In this document: positions 14,996 through 24,102 of the stretch, piece by piece
How positions within the stretch are numbered: the stretch's first letter is position 1
Layout: each line of letters starts with the position of its first letter
Origin: Rikenellaceae bacterium
Lineage (GTDB): Bacteria; Bacteroidota; Bacteroidia; Bacteroidales; Rikenellaceae
Length of the DNA: 36,513 nucleotides
Direction: 5' to 3'
Assembly: GCA_031256675.1 (NCBI GenBank)
Contig: JAIRQC010000072.1
Location: forward strand, 1 to 36,513
Translations under genes and position numbers: made by a program
The notes under the pieces: generated by a model
What the model saw: only the letters and a program-made list of their open reading frames with translations
What the model was told of the DNA's origin: nothing
Database searches by the model: none

Positions 14996-17488
14996 ATGAA
15001 AAGTGATGCGTCATACAGGCGACTGTCGGAGCTCGGCAGCGGCGAGGTGGGGACTATCGTCAAGGTCTCCGGCCACGGGGCGTTCCGCAAGCGCATCACC
15101 GAGATGGGCTTCGTGCGGGGAAAGAGCGTCAAGGTGATCCGCAACGCCCCGCTGATGGACCCTGTGGAGTACGAGATCATGGGCTATCACATCGCCCTGC
15201 GCCGCAGCGAAGCCGCCCTTATAGAGGTGACGGCTGCGCCGGTGGAGGCGCCCTCGACGGCCGGCGCCATCGACGCCGCCCCGAATTACCGGCCCGCCGA
15301 CCGACCGCCGCGCAAAAAGGCCGGTACGGTCAGCGTCGCGCTCGTCGGCAATCCCAACTCCGGCAAGACCTCGCTCTTCAACCGCGCCTCGCACTCGCAC
15401 GAGCGGGTGGGCAACTACGGCGGGGTGACGGTCGAGGGCAAGAGCGCCGTGGTAAGCCACCGCGGCATGACCATCGAACTGGTCGACCTGCCCGGCACAT
15501 ACTCCATCACCGAATACACGCCGGAGGAGCTCTACGTGCGGCGGCACATACTCGACGAGAGGCCCGACGTGGTGATCAACGTGGTCGACACGTCGAACCT
15601 CGAACGTAACCTGTTCCTCACCACGCAGCTCATAGACATGGACTTGAAGGTGGTCGTCGCGCTCAACATGTACGACGAGTTCACCGCCTCCGGGGCCACG
15701 CTCGACTACGAAAAGCTGGGGGCGCTGCTGGGTATCCCCTTTGTGCCTACGGTGGCCTCGAAGAACCGCGGCGTCAAACGGCTGTTCGACGCCGTGATCG
15801 ACATTTTCGAGGACAGGCAGCCCGTGGCGCGCCACATCCACATCAACTACGGCGACGATATAGAGGCGGGCATGGGGGCGTTGCAGGACAGGATCTGGGA
15901 AAACTCGGACATTGTGGCGCGCTACTCGTCGCGTTACCTGGCCCTCAAACTGCTGGAGGGCGACATGGAGACCCTGCGGCTGCTGCGGGGCGCGCCGAAC
16001 CACGACGATATAGCCCAATGCGCGGCGCGCGAGACGGCACGGCTCGAGAAGCGTCTGGGCGAACGGGTCGAGACGACCGTCGCCGGGGCCAAGTACGGAT
16101 TCATCGCCGGCGCGCTGGCCGAGACCTGCACGGGAGTAACCGCCGAGAACGGCAGCCGCAAGGCCTCGCAGATCGACCGCGTGCTGACCCACAAATACTG
16201 GGGATTCCCGATATTCTTCCTCATGATGTGGGTCATGTTCCAGGCCACCTTTATCCTCGGAGCCATTCCTGCGGGGTGGATCGAGCAGGGGGTCGGCTGG
16301 CTGGGAACGCTTGCGCGGGGGGCAATGGCCGACGGGTCGCTGCGCGACCTGCTCACCGACGGGGTCATAGGGGGCGTGGGGGGCGTGCTGGTCTTCCTGC
16401 CCAACATACTGCTGCTCTTCTTTTTCATCTCCATCTTCGAGGACACGGGTTATATGGCCCGCGCGGCATTCATCATGGACAGGGCGATGCACCGCATAGG
16501 GCTGCACGGCAAGTCGTTCATCCCGCTGCTGATGGGTTTCGGCTGCAACGTTCCGGCCATCATGGCCACGCGCACCCTCGAAAGCCGTAAAGACCGCATC
16601 CTGACCATATTGATCATCCCGTTCATGTCGTGCAGCGCGCGGCTGCCGGTCTACGTGCTGCTGATCTCGGCCTTCTTTGTGAAGTGGCAGGGGGTGGTGA
16701 TGCTGTCGATCTACGTTACGGGCGTTCTGATAGCTATCGTCTCGTCGCTCGCGCTCAAACGGATATTCTTTCGCAAAAGCGACGCCCCGTTCGTCATGGA
16801 GCTGCCCCCCTATCGCGTCCCCACGGCCCGCAGCGTCGTGCGCCACATGTGGAGCAAGGGCAGTCAGTACCTGCGCAAGATGGGAACGGTGATCCTCGTC
16901 GCCTCGTTGCTGGTATGGGCGCTGGGCTACTATCCGCGCCATGCCTCGGAGCCTGCCTCCGCGTTGCGGGAGGCCTCCGCGCTCGAAACGTCCGCTGCCC
17001 CTGCACCCGCTTCTGCACCCGCTTCTGCGACGGTTTCTGCGTCGCGGGAGGCCTCGGAGCAGTCGTACATAGGTCGTCTGGGGCGGTTCATAGAGCCCGC
17101 GATCCGCCCGCTCGGTTTCGACTGGCACATGGGGGTGAGCCTGATCAGCGGCGCGGCGGCCAAAGAGATCATAGTCAGCTCGATGGCCGTGCTGAACAAC
17201 ATATCCGAAGATGACGCGGCAGGAGAAACGTCGCTGAACGCCTCGCTTGCCGACCATCTGCGCAGCCGTGTCTATGCGTCGGGGCCCCGCGCCGGACGGC
17301 ACGTCTACACGCCGCTGACGGTCTACGGCATGATGATATTCATCCTTCTCTATTTCCCCTGTCTGGCCGCCTTCGCCGCCGTCCGCAAAGAGGCGGGCCT
17401 CCGCTGGGCAATCTTCACATCGTTCTACACCACCGCGCTGGCCTGGGTGGTCGCATTTCTTGTCTATCAGATCGGCAGCCTGTTCTGA
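14996..17488 (+). CDS. feoB: FeoA-FeoB fusion, ferrous iron transporter
   Basis: An 830-residue inner-membrane ferrous iron uptake protein. Residues about 1-80 are a FeoA SH3-like domain (LSELGSGEVGTIVKV, ITEMGFVRGKSVKVIRNAPLMDPVEYEIMGYHIALR). A short linker leads to the FeoB G domain: G1 GNPNSGKTS with K124, G3 DLPGTYS, G4 NMYD. The C-terminal membrane domain contains two Gate regions, including GFGCNVPAIMATRTLESRKDR and SGAAAKEIIVSSM. The start is the ATG of MKSDASYRRLSELG; 14 upstream residues overlap the promoter and are rejected. Fusion of FeoA to FeoB is common in Bacteroidetes. Odd: around residues 652-689, after a transmembrane segment, there is an Ala/Ser/Pro-rich insert encoded partly by a 12-bp tandem repeat (17002-17037). 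Confidence 0.96.
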   Translation: MKSDASYRRLSELGSGEVGTIVKVSGHGAFRKRITEMGFVRGKSVKVIRNAPLMDPVEYEIMGYHIALRRSEAALIEVTAAPVEAPSTAGAIDAAPNYRPADRPPRKKAGTVSVALVGNPNSGKTSLFNRASHSHERVGNYGGVTVEGKSAVVSHRGMTIELVDLPGTYSITEYTPEELYVRRHILDERPDVVINVVDTSNLERNLFLTTQLIDMDLKVVVALNMYDEFTASGATLDYEKLGALLGIPFVPTVASKNRGVKRLFDAVIDIFEDRQPVARHIHINYGDDIEAGMGALQDRIWENSDIVARYSSRYLALKLLEGDMETLRLLRGAPNHDDIAQCAARETARLEKRLGERVETTVAGAKYGFIAGALAETCTGVTAENGSRKASQIDRVLTHKYWGFPIFFLMMWVMFQATFILGAIPAGWIEQGVGWLGTLARGAMADGSLRDLLTDGVIGGVGGVLVFLPNILLLFFFISIFEDTGYMARAAFIMDRAMHRIGLHGKSFIPLLMGFGCNVPAIMATRTLESRKDRILTILIIPFMSCSARLPVYVLLISAFFVKWQGVVMLSIYVTGVLIAIVSSLALKRIFFRKSDAPFVMELPPYRVPTARSVVRHMWSKGSQYLRKMGTVILVASLLVWALGYYPRHASEPASALREASALETSAAPAPASAPASATVSASREASEQSYIGRLGRFIEPAIRPLGFDWHMGVSLISGAAAKEIIVSSMAVLNNISEDDAAGETSLNASLADHLRSRVYASGPRAGRHVYTPLTVYGMMIFILLYFPCLAAFAAVRKEAGLRWAIFTSFYTTALAWVVAFLVYQIGSLF
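17002..17037 (+). repeat. 12-bp tandem repeat inside feoB
   Basis: TGCACCCGCTTC at 17002-17013 is repeated exactly at 17014-17025 and approximately at 17026-17037. It encodes Ala-Pro-Ala-Ser-type repeats in an extracytoplasmic loop of FeoB. The 12-bp unit keeps the frame. Confidence 0.75.
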
Positions 17489-17523
17489 GGCGAGTTTCGC
17501 GCACTTTCACGCAACCCGCACTA

Positions 17524-19065
17524 TCACCTGCCCCAGTTGTCCCTGTCGAGCGAGCGGTATTGAATGGCTTCGGCAATGTGGCGGAGTTCTATCCGAGGGC
17601 TGCGCTCCATGTCGGCTATCGTCCGGGCAACCTTTATGATGCGGTCGTGGGCCCTGGCTGAGAGACTTAGCCGCTCCATCGCCTTGCCCAGCATTGTGCG
17701 GCTCTCCTCGCTCAAAGGGGCGAACTCGCGCAGCATGTTCCCGCTCATCATGGCATTGGTGTGAACCCCCTCGTGGCCTGCCAGCCGCCGGCGCTGGAGC
17801 TCACGCACGGCCGTAACCCGCTGACGGATAGCGGAGCTCGGCTCTTCCGCCCGATCGCTGCCCATGTCGTCGAACGAGACGGGCGACACCTCGATGTGCA
17901 TGTCGATGCGGTCGAGGATCGGGAACGAAATGCGGTTCATGTATTTGAAAACGGCCACTTTGGAGCAGACGCACTCTTTGGTCGGATGGTTGAAGTAGCC
18001 GCACGGACAGGGGTTCATCGAGGCGACGAACATGAAGTTGGCCGGATAGTTGACGCTGTACTTTGCGTGCGAGACGGTCACAACCTTGTCCTCCATCGGC
18101 TGGCGCAACACTTCGAGCAGGTTGCGCCCGAACTCCGGCAGCTCGTCCATGAAGAGTATCCCGTTGTGGCTCAGCGATATTTCGCCCGGTGAGGGGTAGT
18201 GGCCGCCGCCGCCCACCAGCGCCACCTGCGAAGTGAGGTGATGTGGCGAGCAGAATGGCCGCCGGGTCATCAGGCCGCTCTCGGCGCCGAGTTTGCCCGC
18301 CACGGAGTGTATCTTGGTGGTTTCCAGCGCCTCGCCGAGCGACATGGGCGGCATGATCGACGGCAACCGTCGCGCGAGCATCGTCTTGCCCGCGCCTATC
18401 GCCCCGATCAGCAGTATGTTGTGGCCGCCGCTGACGGCTATCTCCAACGCCCGCTTGATGTGAGCCTGCCCCTTGACGTCGGCGAAATCCTCGTCGTAAA
18501 GGTTGCCCTCCGTTTCGAACAGCTGCCGCATGTCTATTTTCGCAGGGGCAATCTCCGTCTGCCCGCAGAGGAACTCGACCACCTGCCTGAGGCTCCCCGT
18601 CCCGATGGCCTCGACCCCGTCGACCACCGCCGCCTCGCGTGCATTGTCCAGCGGCAGTATGACCCCTTTGAATCCCTCGCTGCGGGCCTTTATCGCAATC
18701 GGCAGCGCACCCTTGACCGGCATCAGCGACCCGTCGAGCGACAGTTCGCCCACGATAACGTACTCTCCCAGCCTCTCGCCGGCGACCTGTCCCGACGCGG
18801 CCAAGATCCCCACGGCGATAGGCAGATCGAACGCCGAGCCCTCCTTGCGCAGATCGGCCGGGGCAAGGTTGACGACCACCTTTTTGCCGCTCATCCTATA
18901 GCCGCTGTTCTCGAATGCCGCCCTGATGCGTTCCTGGCTCTCCTTGACCGCGCTGTCCGGCAGCCCCGAGAGCGACATCCCGATACCGTTCCCTATATTA
19001 ACCTCGACAGGGATCGTCGCCGCATCGATCCCGACCAGCGTACTGGCAAAACATTTAACAAACAT
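17524..19065 (-). CDS. YifB/ComM family Mg-chelatase-like AAA+ ATPase
   Basis: A 513-residue protein of the YifB/ComM family. Members have an N-terminal Lon-protease-like (ChlI) domain, a central Mg-chelatase AAA+ ATPase and a C-terminal helical domain. Visible signatures are the N-terminal MFVKCFASTLVGIDAATIPVEVNI, the strand GLPDSAVKESQERIRAA, Walker A GAIGAGKTMLARRLPSIMP with K227, Walker B ILFMDELPEF, and a Cys pattern (CPCGYFNHPTKECVC) typical of the family. ComM is a hexameric branch-migration helicase acting in natural transformation; that role here is inferred by family only. The gene converges on feoAB with a 35-nt gap. A near-consensus promoter lies just upstream. Confidence 0.95.
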   Translation of the reverse strand: MFVKCFASTLVGIDAATIPVEVNIGNGIGMSLSGLPDSAVKESQERIRAAFENSGYRMSGKKVVVNLAPADLRKEGSAFDLPIAVGILAASGQVAGERLGEYVIVGELSLDGSLMPVKGALPIAIKARSEGFKGVILPLDNAREAAVVDGVEAIGTGSLRQVVEFLCGQTEIAPAKIDMRQLFETEGNLYDEDFADVKGQAHIKRALEIAVSGGHNILLIGAIGAGKTMLARRLPSIMPPMSLGEALETTKIHSVAGKLGAESGLMTRRPFCSPHHLTSQVALVGGGGHYPSPGEISLSHNGILFMDELPEFGRNLLEVLRQPMEDKVVTVSHAKYSVNYPANFMFVASMNPCPCGYFNHPTKECVCSKVAVFKYMNRISFPILDRIDMHIEVSPVSFDDMGSDRAEEPSSAIRQRVTAVRELQRRRLAGHEGVHTNAMMSGNMLREFAPLSEESRTMLGKAMERLSLSARAHDRIIKVARTIADMERSPRIELRHIAEAIQYRSLDRDNWGR

Positions 19066-21151
19066 CTCTCAATTTTTATCTCAAAGGTGAATAAAATTTG
19101 TGGCGCATCCAAATTTTTATGTTTTTTTATAAAAAATATCATGGGGAATATTCTCTTTTTTATGGCGTGGCAGCAAACGAACGGCAGCTGCGAACCTGTC
19201 AAAAGCACGCTGCGGCGTGACAATGCAATGTCGGGCGGGGATATTTGCAGGTTGCATGGCGGCACGGCGGCACGCAGCTGCAGTCCGTAGCTGCAGCCCG
19301 ATTTATCAAGTAGCGCTACTGAAAAAGCAGGGGCATGATGGCCTAACAGGATGGCGCACATGCGCAAGTCTTATGGGTGCAAAAGCCTCTCATGTCAAAG
19401 CGTGGTTTTCATAGCCGTTTCACGAAAGGCGCAGAACCTCTCATATACCGTGCTGCTTTTTTTGCTTGCAGCCGTGACATCTTCGACTATGGCATTTGAG
19501 CTTGACGGTTAAGACCGCGAGAAGGTGCGACGGGCGGGCGATCGTCAAGTCTGGCTTCAGGGATGCGATGTCCTCGACGGTCGGAATGTGCGAAAAGAAG
19601 CGTATCCAGATCAAAAAGGTGCGCTGTTCCGTTAAATGAGAGTGTAAGTGTATTGAAACCAAAAAACAAAGTGTGTTAGAGAAAGGTTTTACAATACATT
19701 TTGAAATTATGGGAGAATTTATGGTATATTGTCGCTAATCGGCGCTCTCTTTTGCTTTTGCAGTTGCTATTGCTGTTTTAGTTAATGCGTAATTATTAGG
19801 TTTTTAACTTGCGAAGAACGTGGTGGAGATGGTGTAAATGTGGGCTTATCATAGTGAGGTGAGGTTGCAAAGTTGACAGGACGTTACACGTTCGGTTGCA
19901 GCTTATGGGTGGTGTTGGAGTGAATAAAACTGCGGTTTGAGATATTACCATGAACTTGGTTCAGCATAGTCGTAGCAGGGGTAATAGTGACAGACTGCAA
20001 TATAACTGCGTATCAGAACCATGAAATCGCAATGTAACATGGTATGTTTGCTGCGCAATCGCCACCGAACATATAACACGCCAAATATGCAGGCGTGATT
20101 GAAACTGCCATATTCCGTCTTTCGAAGACAAATATAATCGGTCTGGTGAGACGAACAATAGCGAATGAGTCATATCGGAAAAAAGGTGATGTGAAACGCC
20201 AGTCAATAATAACTCTGTTTTAGGCTATTTTGCCGTATGATCAGGAGTTATCGGAAGCAGTTCCTCAAATGGAAAGATATGAAAAACGGAGTAAGGATTC
20301 TGTTTCTCTGACAACCACTCAAATATACGATGCCGAAGGGCCGTTCGGCCATCGACGCGAACTCATGCTTCGCCCGGTGGTATTCGCTGCACCTGAACAG
20401 CCCGCCAGACAGCATCTCGCGCGTGGCATTAAGTCCGCCCATCCTGCCCATTTTGGAGCACGCTTCATTACTTCACCATGCCGAACTCCTTAAACGTCCT
20501 GCGGGGCTGCGCTCCTCCTACTCATCGCTCGCTCTCGCGACCGGAGGGAATTATCCTGTTACCGGTTATTCCCCCCTGCTGAGGCAAAGTGAAGTTTCCA
20601 ATATGGTTTCGGTTTGCAGCACGTTCCAACAGCGCGCTCCACGTGCATGAACGGTCGCGACCGATCTTGCCGGGCTTCGCCATTCACGGTCGCCTCTATC
20701 GGACGGTTCACGTAATCGCACCTCGCCCCAGGAGCGCAGATCACAAGCAACGGCAGGATGAGACCGCTTATCGCACAGTCGTAGCCGGAAGTTCCTGCCG
20801 GTAAGCCTCGCTTGGTTCACACGGAACGCGAGCAGCCCGTCACGAAGATGGCCGTTCACATATGGGGTCACTTCCCGAAAATATACCTAAGTAAACACTT
20901 CCACAGAAACATTCCCTCGGAAACGCGCCGGAAGAGTTATTCACAGATCGTTCGCCAGCCCTGTCGCAGAAAGGCAGCAGAGAAATCACAGAGAGTTGCA
21001 GAGATGTAGCAGAACGTACCGCTTTTCTGTGCAGGGAAGAAATCGCCACCGCGGGCCGAAGTCGCCACCGAAGTTACCACCTCAGTCGCCACTGCGGCGC
21101 GCAGACGGCAGTGGAGCATCGTGCAGATCTGATGCCGCTGTTTTCCACTCA
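19066..21151. other. 2.1-kb stretch without a recognisable gene
   Basis: No open frame here has a convincing domain, start context or codon use. About 19600-20310 is clearly AT-richer than the flanking genes. Around 19240-19380 there are short repeats (GCAGCTGCAG, GTAGCTGCAGCCCG, and a stretch like the rpsP-rimM repeat). On the minus strand near 19480-19660, two overlapping frames give phrases such as IPTVEDIASLKPDLTIA, reminiscent of an ABC substrate-binding protein but broken. 20530-20580 holds CCGG-flanked near-palindromes. 21048-21100 repeats TCGCCACC. The stretch reads as eroded sequence, possibly a decayed insertion; its origin cannot be shown from sequence alone. Confidence 0.5.
19082..19113 (-). 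promoter_or_regulatory. promoter of the YifB/ComM gene
   Basis: On the minus strand, TTTG (19113-19110), a 20-nt spacer, and CACCTTTG (19089-19082) differ from the consensus TAnnTTTG by one base. The box lies 16 nt upstream of the ATG at 19065. Confidence 0.55.
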
Positions 21152-22138
21152 TCATCTGTACTTCTCATCGTCTTCGACCATTTTCAGATAGCTTTCGTAA
21201 CGCTCCCTCGACACTTCGCCCGTCGACGCCGCGTCGATCACCGCACAGTCTGGCTCGTGGGTGTGGGTGCAGTTGTAGTAGCGGCACTGCGGGGCGAGGC
21301 GCATCATGTCGGGCATGTAACGGCACAGTTCGCGCGGCGTGAGGTCGATCAGCCCGAAACCCTTCACGCCGGGCGTGTCGATCAGGTAGCCGCCGCCTGC
21401 CAGCGGGTAGAGTTGCGAAAATGTGGTGGTGTGTTTGCCCTTGCGGTGGCTGGCTGATACCTCGCCTATGCGCGGGGCGGCGGCGGGCTCCAAAGCCCTT
21501 ATCAGCGACGATTTCCCCACGCCGGAGTTGCCCGCGACGAGTGTCGTCCTGCCTTTCAGGGCGAGGTCGACCAGTCCCTGCTCCGGCCCGCAGGGACAGC
21601 CACCGCGCAGCAGTTCGCGCAACGTTTCTATACCTTCCCCCTCTGTCGCGGAGAGCTCTATTACGGGGTATCCGGCCTTTGTATAGACGGTTTTGAACTC
21701 TTGCAGCCGCTGCGGTTCGCGGCGGGCCAGGTCGATCTTGTTCAGGGCCACCACTGCCGGAATATGGTAGGCCTCGCACGTCACCAGAAATCGGTCGATA
21801 AACTCGTAGCTCGTCACGGGGTTCGACAGCGTGGCCACCACCACCGCCAGGTCGATATTCGCCGCGATGACATGCGACTCTTTCGAGAGGTTCGACGCGC
21901 GGCGGATAATATAGTTGCGCCTCGGATGTATGGCCGTAATGAGCGCCTCGCTTGCGCCGTCGGAAATATCGTCCGCCGCGTCCCACTGGTAGTCGACCAC
22001 ATCGCCCACCACCACCGGGTTGGTAGCCCGCGAGCCTTCGAGGCGTATCTTTCCGCGCAGGCGGCACACGATAGTCCTCTCGCCGTCCAAAACGTCGTAC
22101 CGGCTGCCCGTAGCTTTTAGTACCAGTCCCGACGGCAT
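21152..22138 (-). CDS. rsgA: ribosome small subunit-dependent GTPase RsgA
   Basis: A 328-residue circularly permuted GTPase acting late in 30S assembly. An N-terminal OB domain (GLVLKATGSRYDVLDGERTIVCRLRGKIR) precedes the G domain, with motifs in permuted order: G4 ALNKIDLA, then G1 GNSGVGKSS with K209, then G3 DTPGVKGF. The C-terminal zinc module is CRYYNCTHTHEPDC. The start is the ATG of MPSGLVLKATG. A much longer frame exists upstream, but it runs through cvpA in another frame and is rejected. The ATG lies 2 nt after the cvpA stop, implying translational coupling. It is the last gene of the ROK-cvpA-rsgA operon. The 3' side opens into the gene-free 2.1-kb region. Confidence 0.96.
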   Translation of the reverse strand: MPSGLVLKATGSRYDVLDGERTIVCRLRGKIRLEGSRATNPVVVGDVVDYQWDAADDISDGASEALITAIHPRRNYIIRRASNLSKESHVIAANIDLAVVVATLSNPVTSYEFIDRFLVTCEAYHIPAVVALNKIDLARREPQRLQEFKTVYTKAGYPVIELSATEGEGIETLRELLRGGCPCGPEQGLVDLALKGRTTLVAGNSGVGKSSLIRALEPAAAPRIGEVSASHRKGKHTTTFSQLYPLAGGGYLIDTPGVKGFGLIDLTPRELCRYMPDMMRLAPQCRYYNCTHTHEPDCAVIDAASTGEVSRERYESYLKMVEDDEKYR

Positions 22139-22140
22139 TT

Positions 22141-22623
22141 CTAAAACTTTTTCCTCGCCCTCTCCGCCGCCGGAAATATCGCGCATGAGAGCTTCATTAC
22201 CGGACGGTAAAGCGTCGAGTTGCCCTTCGTTTCGGGCTTCACCAGCTCCCACCGGCTGTCCACCGCCTCGAAGCACACCAGCAGCGCACTGACCGCCAGC
22301 AGCATTTTGGCCGTCGAGAGCAGCGCCCCGCCCAGACGGTCCAGCATCCCCAGCCCCGAGATCCTCACCAGCCTGCTCAACAGCCAGCCGAGCGTCGCTC
22401 CGGCAATCATCGTCACGACCACCACCGTCACGAACCCCGCGATCTTTGCCCCCTGTCCGCTGCCGGAGAGCCACTCCCCGACCGTCGCCCCGAAGCGGAA
22501 CGCCAGCCAGACGCCCAGCACAACCCCCGCAATGCCGCACAGCTGCCGCACAAAACCCCTGCGCAGCCCCACGACGATCGCCCAGACGATCAGCAGCCCA
22601 ATCAGTATGTCGAACGCATTCAT
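22141..22623 (-). CDS. CvpA family membrane protein
   Basis: A 160-residue inner-membrane protein with four hydrophobic segments (about residues 4-22, 26-46, 60-84 and 100-120), matching the CvpA family in length and layout. It opens with the family-like MNAFDILIGLLIVWAIVVGLRRGFVRQLCGIAG. Founding members were linked to colicin V production and membrane or envelope homeostasis; the molecular role is not established. It overlaps the stop of the upstream ROK gene (TAATG) and is followed by rsgA after 2 nt, so the three genes are almost surely cotranscribed. The C-terminal tail is cytoplasmic-like and Lys/Arg-rich. Confidence 0.88.
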   Translation of the reverse strand: MNAFDILIGLLIVWAIVVGLRRGFVRQLCGIAGVVLGVWLAFRFGATVGEWLSGSGQGAKIAGFVTVVVVTMIAGATLGWLLSRLVRISGLGMLDRLGGALLSTAKMLLAVSALLVCFEAVDSRWELVKPETKGNSTLYRPVMKLSCAIFPAAERARKKF

Positions 22624-23852
22624 TACAACCCTATGATTGTGTTCCGTATAAGCATGGCTGCGCCGAGGGCCCCTGTGCTTTCGTCCATCTGCGAGAGGCG
22701 GAACTTTGTATCCTTGTAAACGAGGTTGAGGGAGTATTTGTTGATCGAGGAGAGCAGCGGGAGCATGAGGTAGTCGCCTGCCCGCGAGAGGTTGCCGCCG
22801 ATTATGACCAGTTCGGGGTTGAAGATGTTGATCAGGAACGCCACGCTTTTACCCGCCTTTTCGCCCGCCTCCTCGATGAGTTCGATGGAGAGGTTGTCGT
22901 CGTTTTTGGCGGCGGCGACGATGTCGTTGATGTGGATCGGCAGGCCGTGCCGGTGACGCTCGCGCAGGATCGTGTTGCGTCCGGCGGCGATCAGCGAGAC
23001 TATTTTGTTCTCGATGGCCATGCCGGAGACCTCGGTCTCGAGGCAGCCCTTTTTGCCGCACGAGCAGATTATCTCGTTGTCGAAAAATGGGCTGTGGCCG
23101 AACTCGCCCGCGAAGCCCGACTTACCGTAATAGAGTTTGCCGTCGACGACAATCCCGATAGCTGCTCCGCGGCCGAGATGGAGGTACAGAACGTTCTTTT
23201 CGTCCTTGATGTTGCCAAAAAAATATTCGGCGTAACAGCGGGCCCGCGTGTCGTTCTCGAGCAGCACGCGCACGCCGGCGCGCTCTTCGATGATCTCGCA
23301 GAGCGACCTCACGCTTGATGTGAAGTATTTGTAGCTGCGTCCCGTCTTGGGGTTTACGCGCCCTGCCATGCAGACCCCCATACCGAGGATCTTGCCCCGG
23401 TCGATGCCCGACCGGTCGAGGAACATGGCGATGTTGGCGCAGATGGCTTTGAGCGACTCGGGCGTGTCCCCAAGCTGGAAGTCGGGCTGTATGTCGCTGG
23501 TTATGATGTTGTTTTTGAGGTCGGAGACAACAAAACGCATGTTGTCGCGGCACACGTCGACCCCGGCGAAGTAGAGCGCGGTGTTTTTCAGCCCGAAGAT
23601 GTTGGGGCGGCGGCCTCCGGGGGTCTCGACCTTGCCCATGTCGCTGACGATGTTCTCGTCGACCAGCTCGCCGATCAGCTTGGTTATGGTGGGGATGCTG
23701 ATGTGCAACTCGTGGGTGAGTTCGGAGAGGGTGACCTCTCCGTTGAGGGCCATATAGGCTATGATATTCCGCTTTATCAGATTGTTTTTGTGCGAAATAC
23801 CCTTTTCAGTCTCGACAGGATGGTTGTTGAAGAAATCTTTTATGGATGACAT
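22623..23852 (-). CDS. ROK family transcriptional regulator
   Basis: A 409-residue NagC/Mlc-type regulator. Residues about 15-80 form a winged helix-turn-helix (LIKRNIIAYMALNGEVTLSELTHELHISIPTITKLIGELVDENIV). The remainder is a ROK sugar-kinase-like domain with the GFAGEFGHSPF motif and the zinc-binding CSCGKKGCLE motif near residues 262-271. The usual kinase loop is altered (GRGAAIGIVVDGKLYYG), fitting a sensor rather than an active kinase. It probably responds to a sugar or aminosugar ligand, which cannot be named. It is first in an operon with cvpA and rsgA (TAATG overlap). The upstream region has a TATATTTG box and a strong leader hairpin that could serve autoregulation. Confidence 0.93.
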   Translation of the reverse strand: MSSIKDFFNNHPVETEKGISHKNNLIKRNIIAYMALNGEVTLSELTHELHISIPTITKLIGELVDENIVSDMGKVETPGGRRPNIFGLKNTALYFAGVDVCRDNMRFVVSDLKNNIITSDIQPDFQLGDTPESLKAICANIAMFLDRSGIDRGKILGMGVCMAGRVNPKTGRSYKYFTSSVRSLCEIIEERAGVRVLLENDTRARCYAEYFFGNIKDEKNVLYLHLGRGAAIGIVVDGKLYYGKSGFAGEFGHSPFFDNEIICSCGKKGCLETEVSGMAIENKIVSLIAAGRNTILRERHRHGLPIHINDIVAAAKNDDNLSIELIEEAGEKAGKSVAFLINIFNPELVIIGGNLSRAGDYLMLPLLSSINKYSLNLVYKDTKFRLSQMDESTGALGAAMLIRNTIIGL

Positions 23853-23868
23853 GGCTCTAATTTATTCC

Positions 23869-23904
23869 GGAGGGCTCGGAGGCTGCCTCCAAAGAGGGCC
23901 CTCC
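23869..23904 (-). other. nested hairpin in the ROK gene leader
   Basis: GGAGGGC (23869-23875) pairs with GCCCTCC (23898-23904). Inside, GGAGGC pairs with GCCTCC. The structure sits between the -7 box (23935-23928) and the ATG (23852), hence in the mRNA leader. No T-run follows, so it is more likely an mRNA structure or operator than a terminator. Confidence 0.5.
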
Positions 23905-23927
23905 TCTCATGTTTTTCAATTTTTTTG

Positions 23928-23935
23928 CAAATATA
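23928..23935 (-). promoter_or_regulatory. -7 box of the ROK-cvpA-rsgA operon
   Basis: TATATTTG on the minus strand fits TAnnTTTG, about 75 nt upstream of the ROK start codon. No TTTG -33 box stands at the usual spacing. Confidence 0.55.
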
Positions 23936-24025
23936 CCCAAATAATCCCGAACGGTGCAGATATTATTTAATTTTTTTAATATAACTTTGAGGGTGCAAAA
24001 ACCTGCCGCGGCACACAACGACAAT

Positions 24026-24056
24026 TTTGTTTTACAGGAAAAAATTCTTATTTTTG
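24026..24056 (+). promoter_or_regulatory. promoter of the secreted unknown protein gene
   Basis: TTTG (24026-24029), a 19-nt spacer, and TATTTTTG (24049-24056) match the Bacteroidetes promoter consensus in both boxes and spacing. The ATG follows 46 nt downstream at 24103. Confidence 0.75.
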
Positions 24057-24102
24057 CACAACGTTATATTGCTGCCACTAACCCAATCTTAATTAATATC
24101 TT

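Noticed and set aside
15011-17302. Minus-strand 763-codon frame opposite feoAB
   Set aside because: Antisense shadow of feoAB, which carries all FeoA/FeoB motifs; the shadow has none.
20230-20871. Several short open frames that might be a mobilisation or transposase remnant
   Set aside because: None contains a motif I can name and frames overlap on both strands; kept only as part of the gene-free region.
20937-20945. TTATTCACA, a DnaA-box-like 9-mer
   Set aside because: A single isolated copy with no cluster or AT-rich unwinding region; expected by chance.
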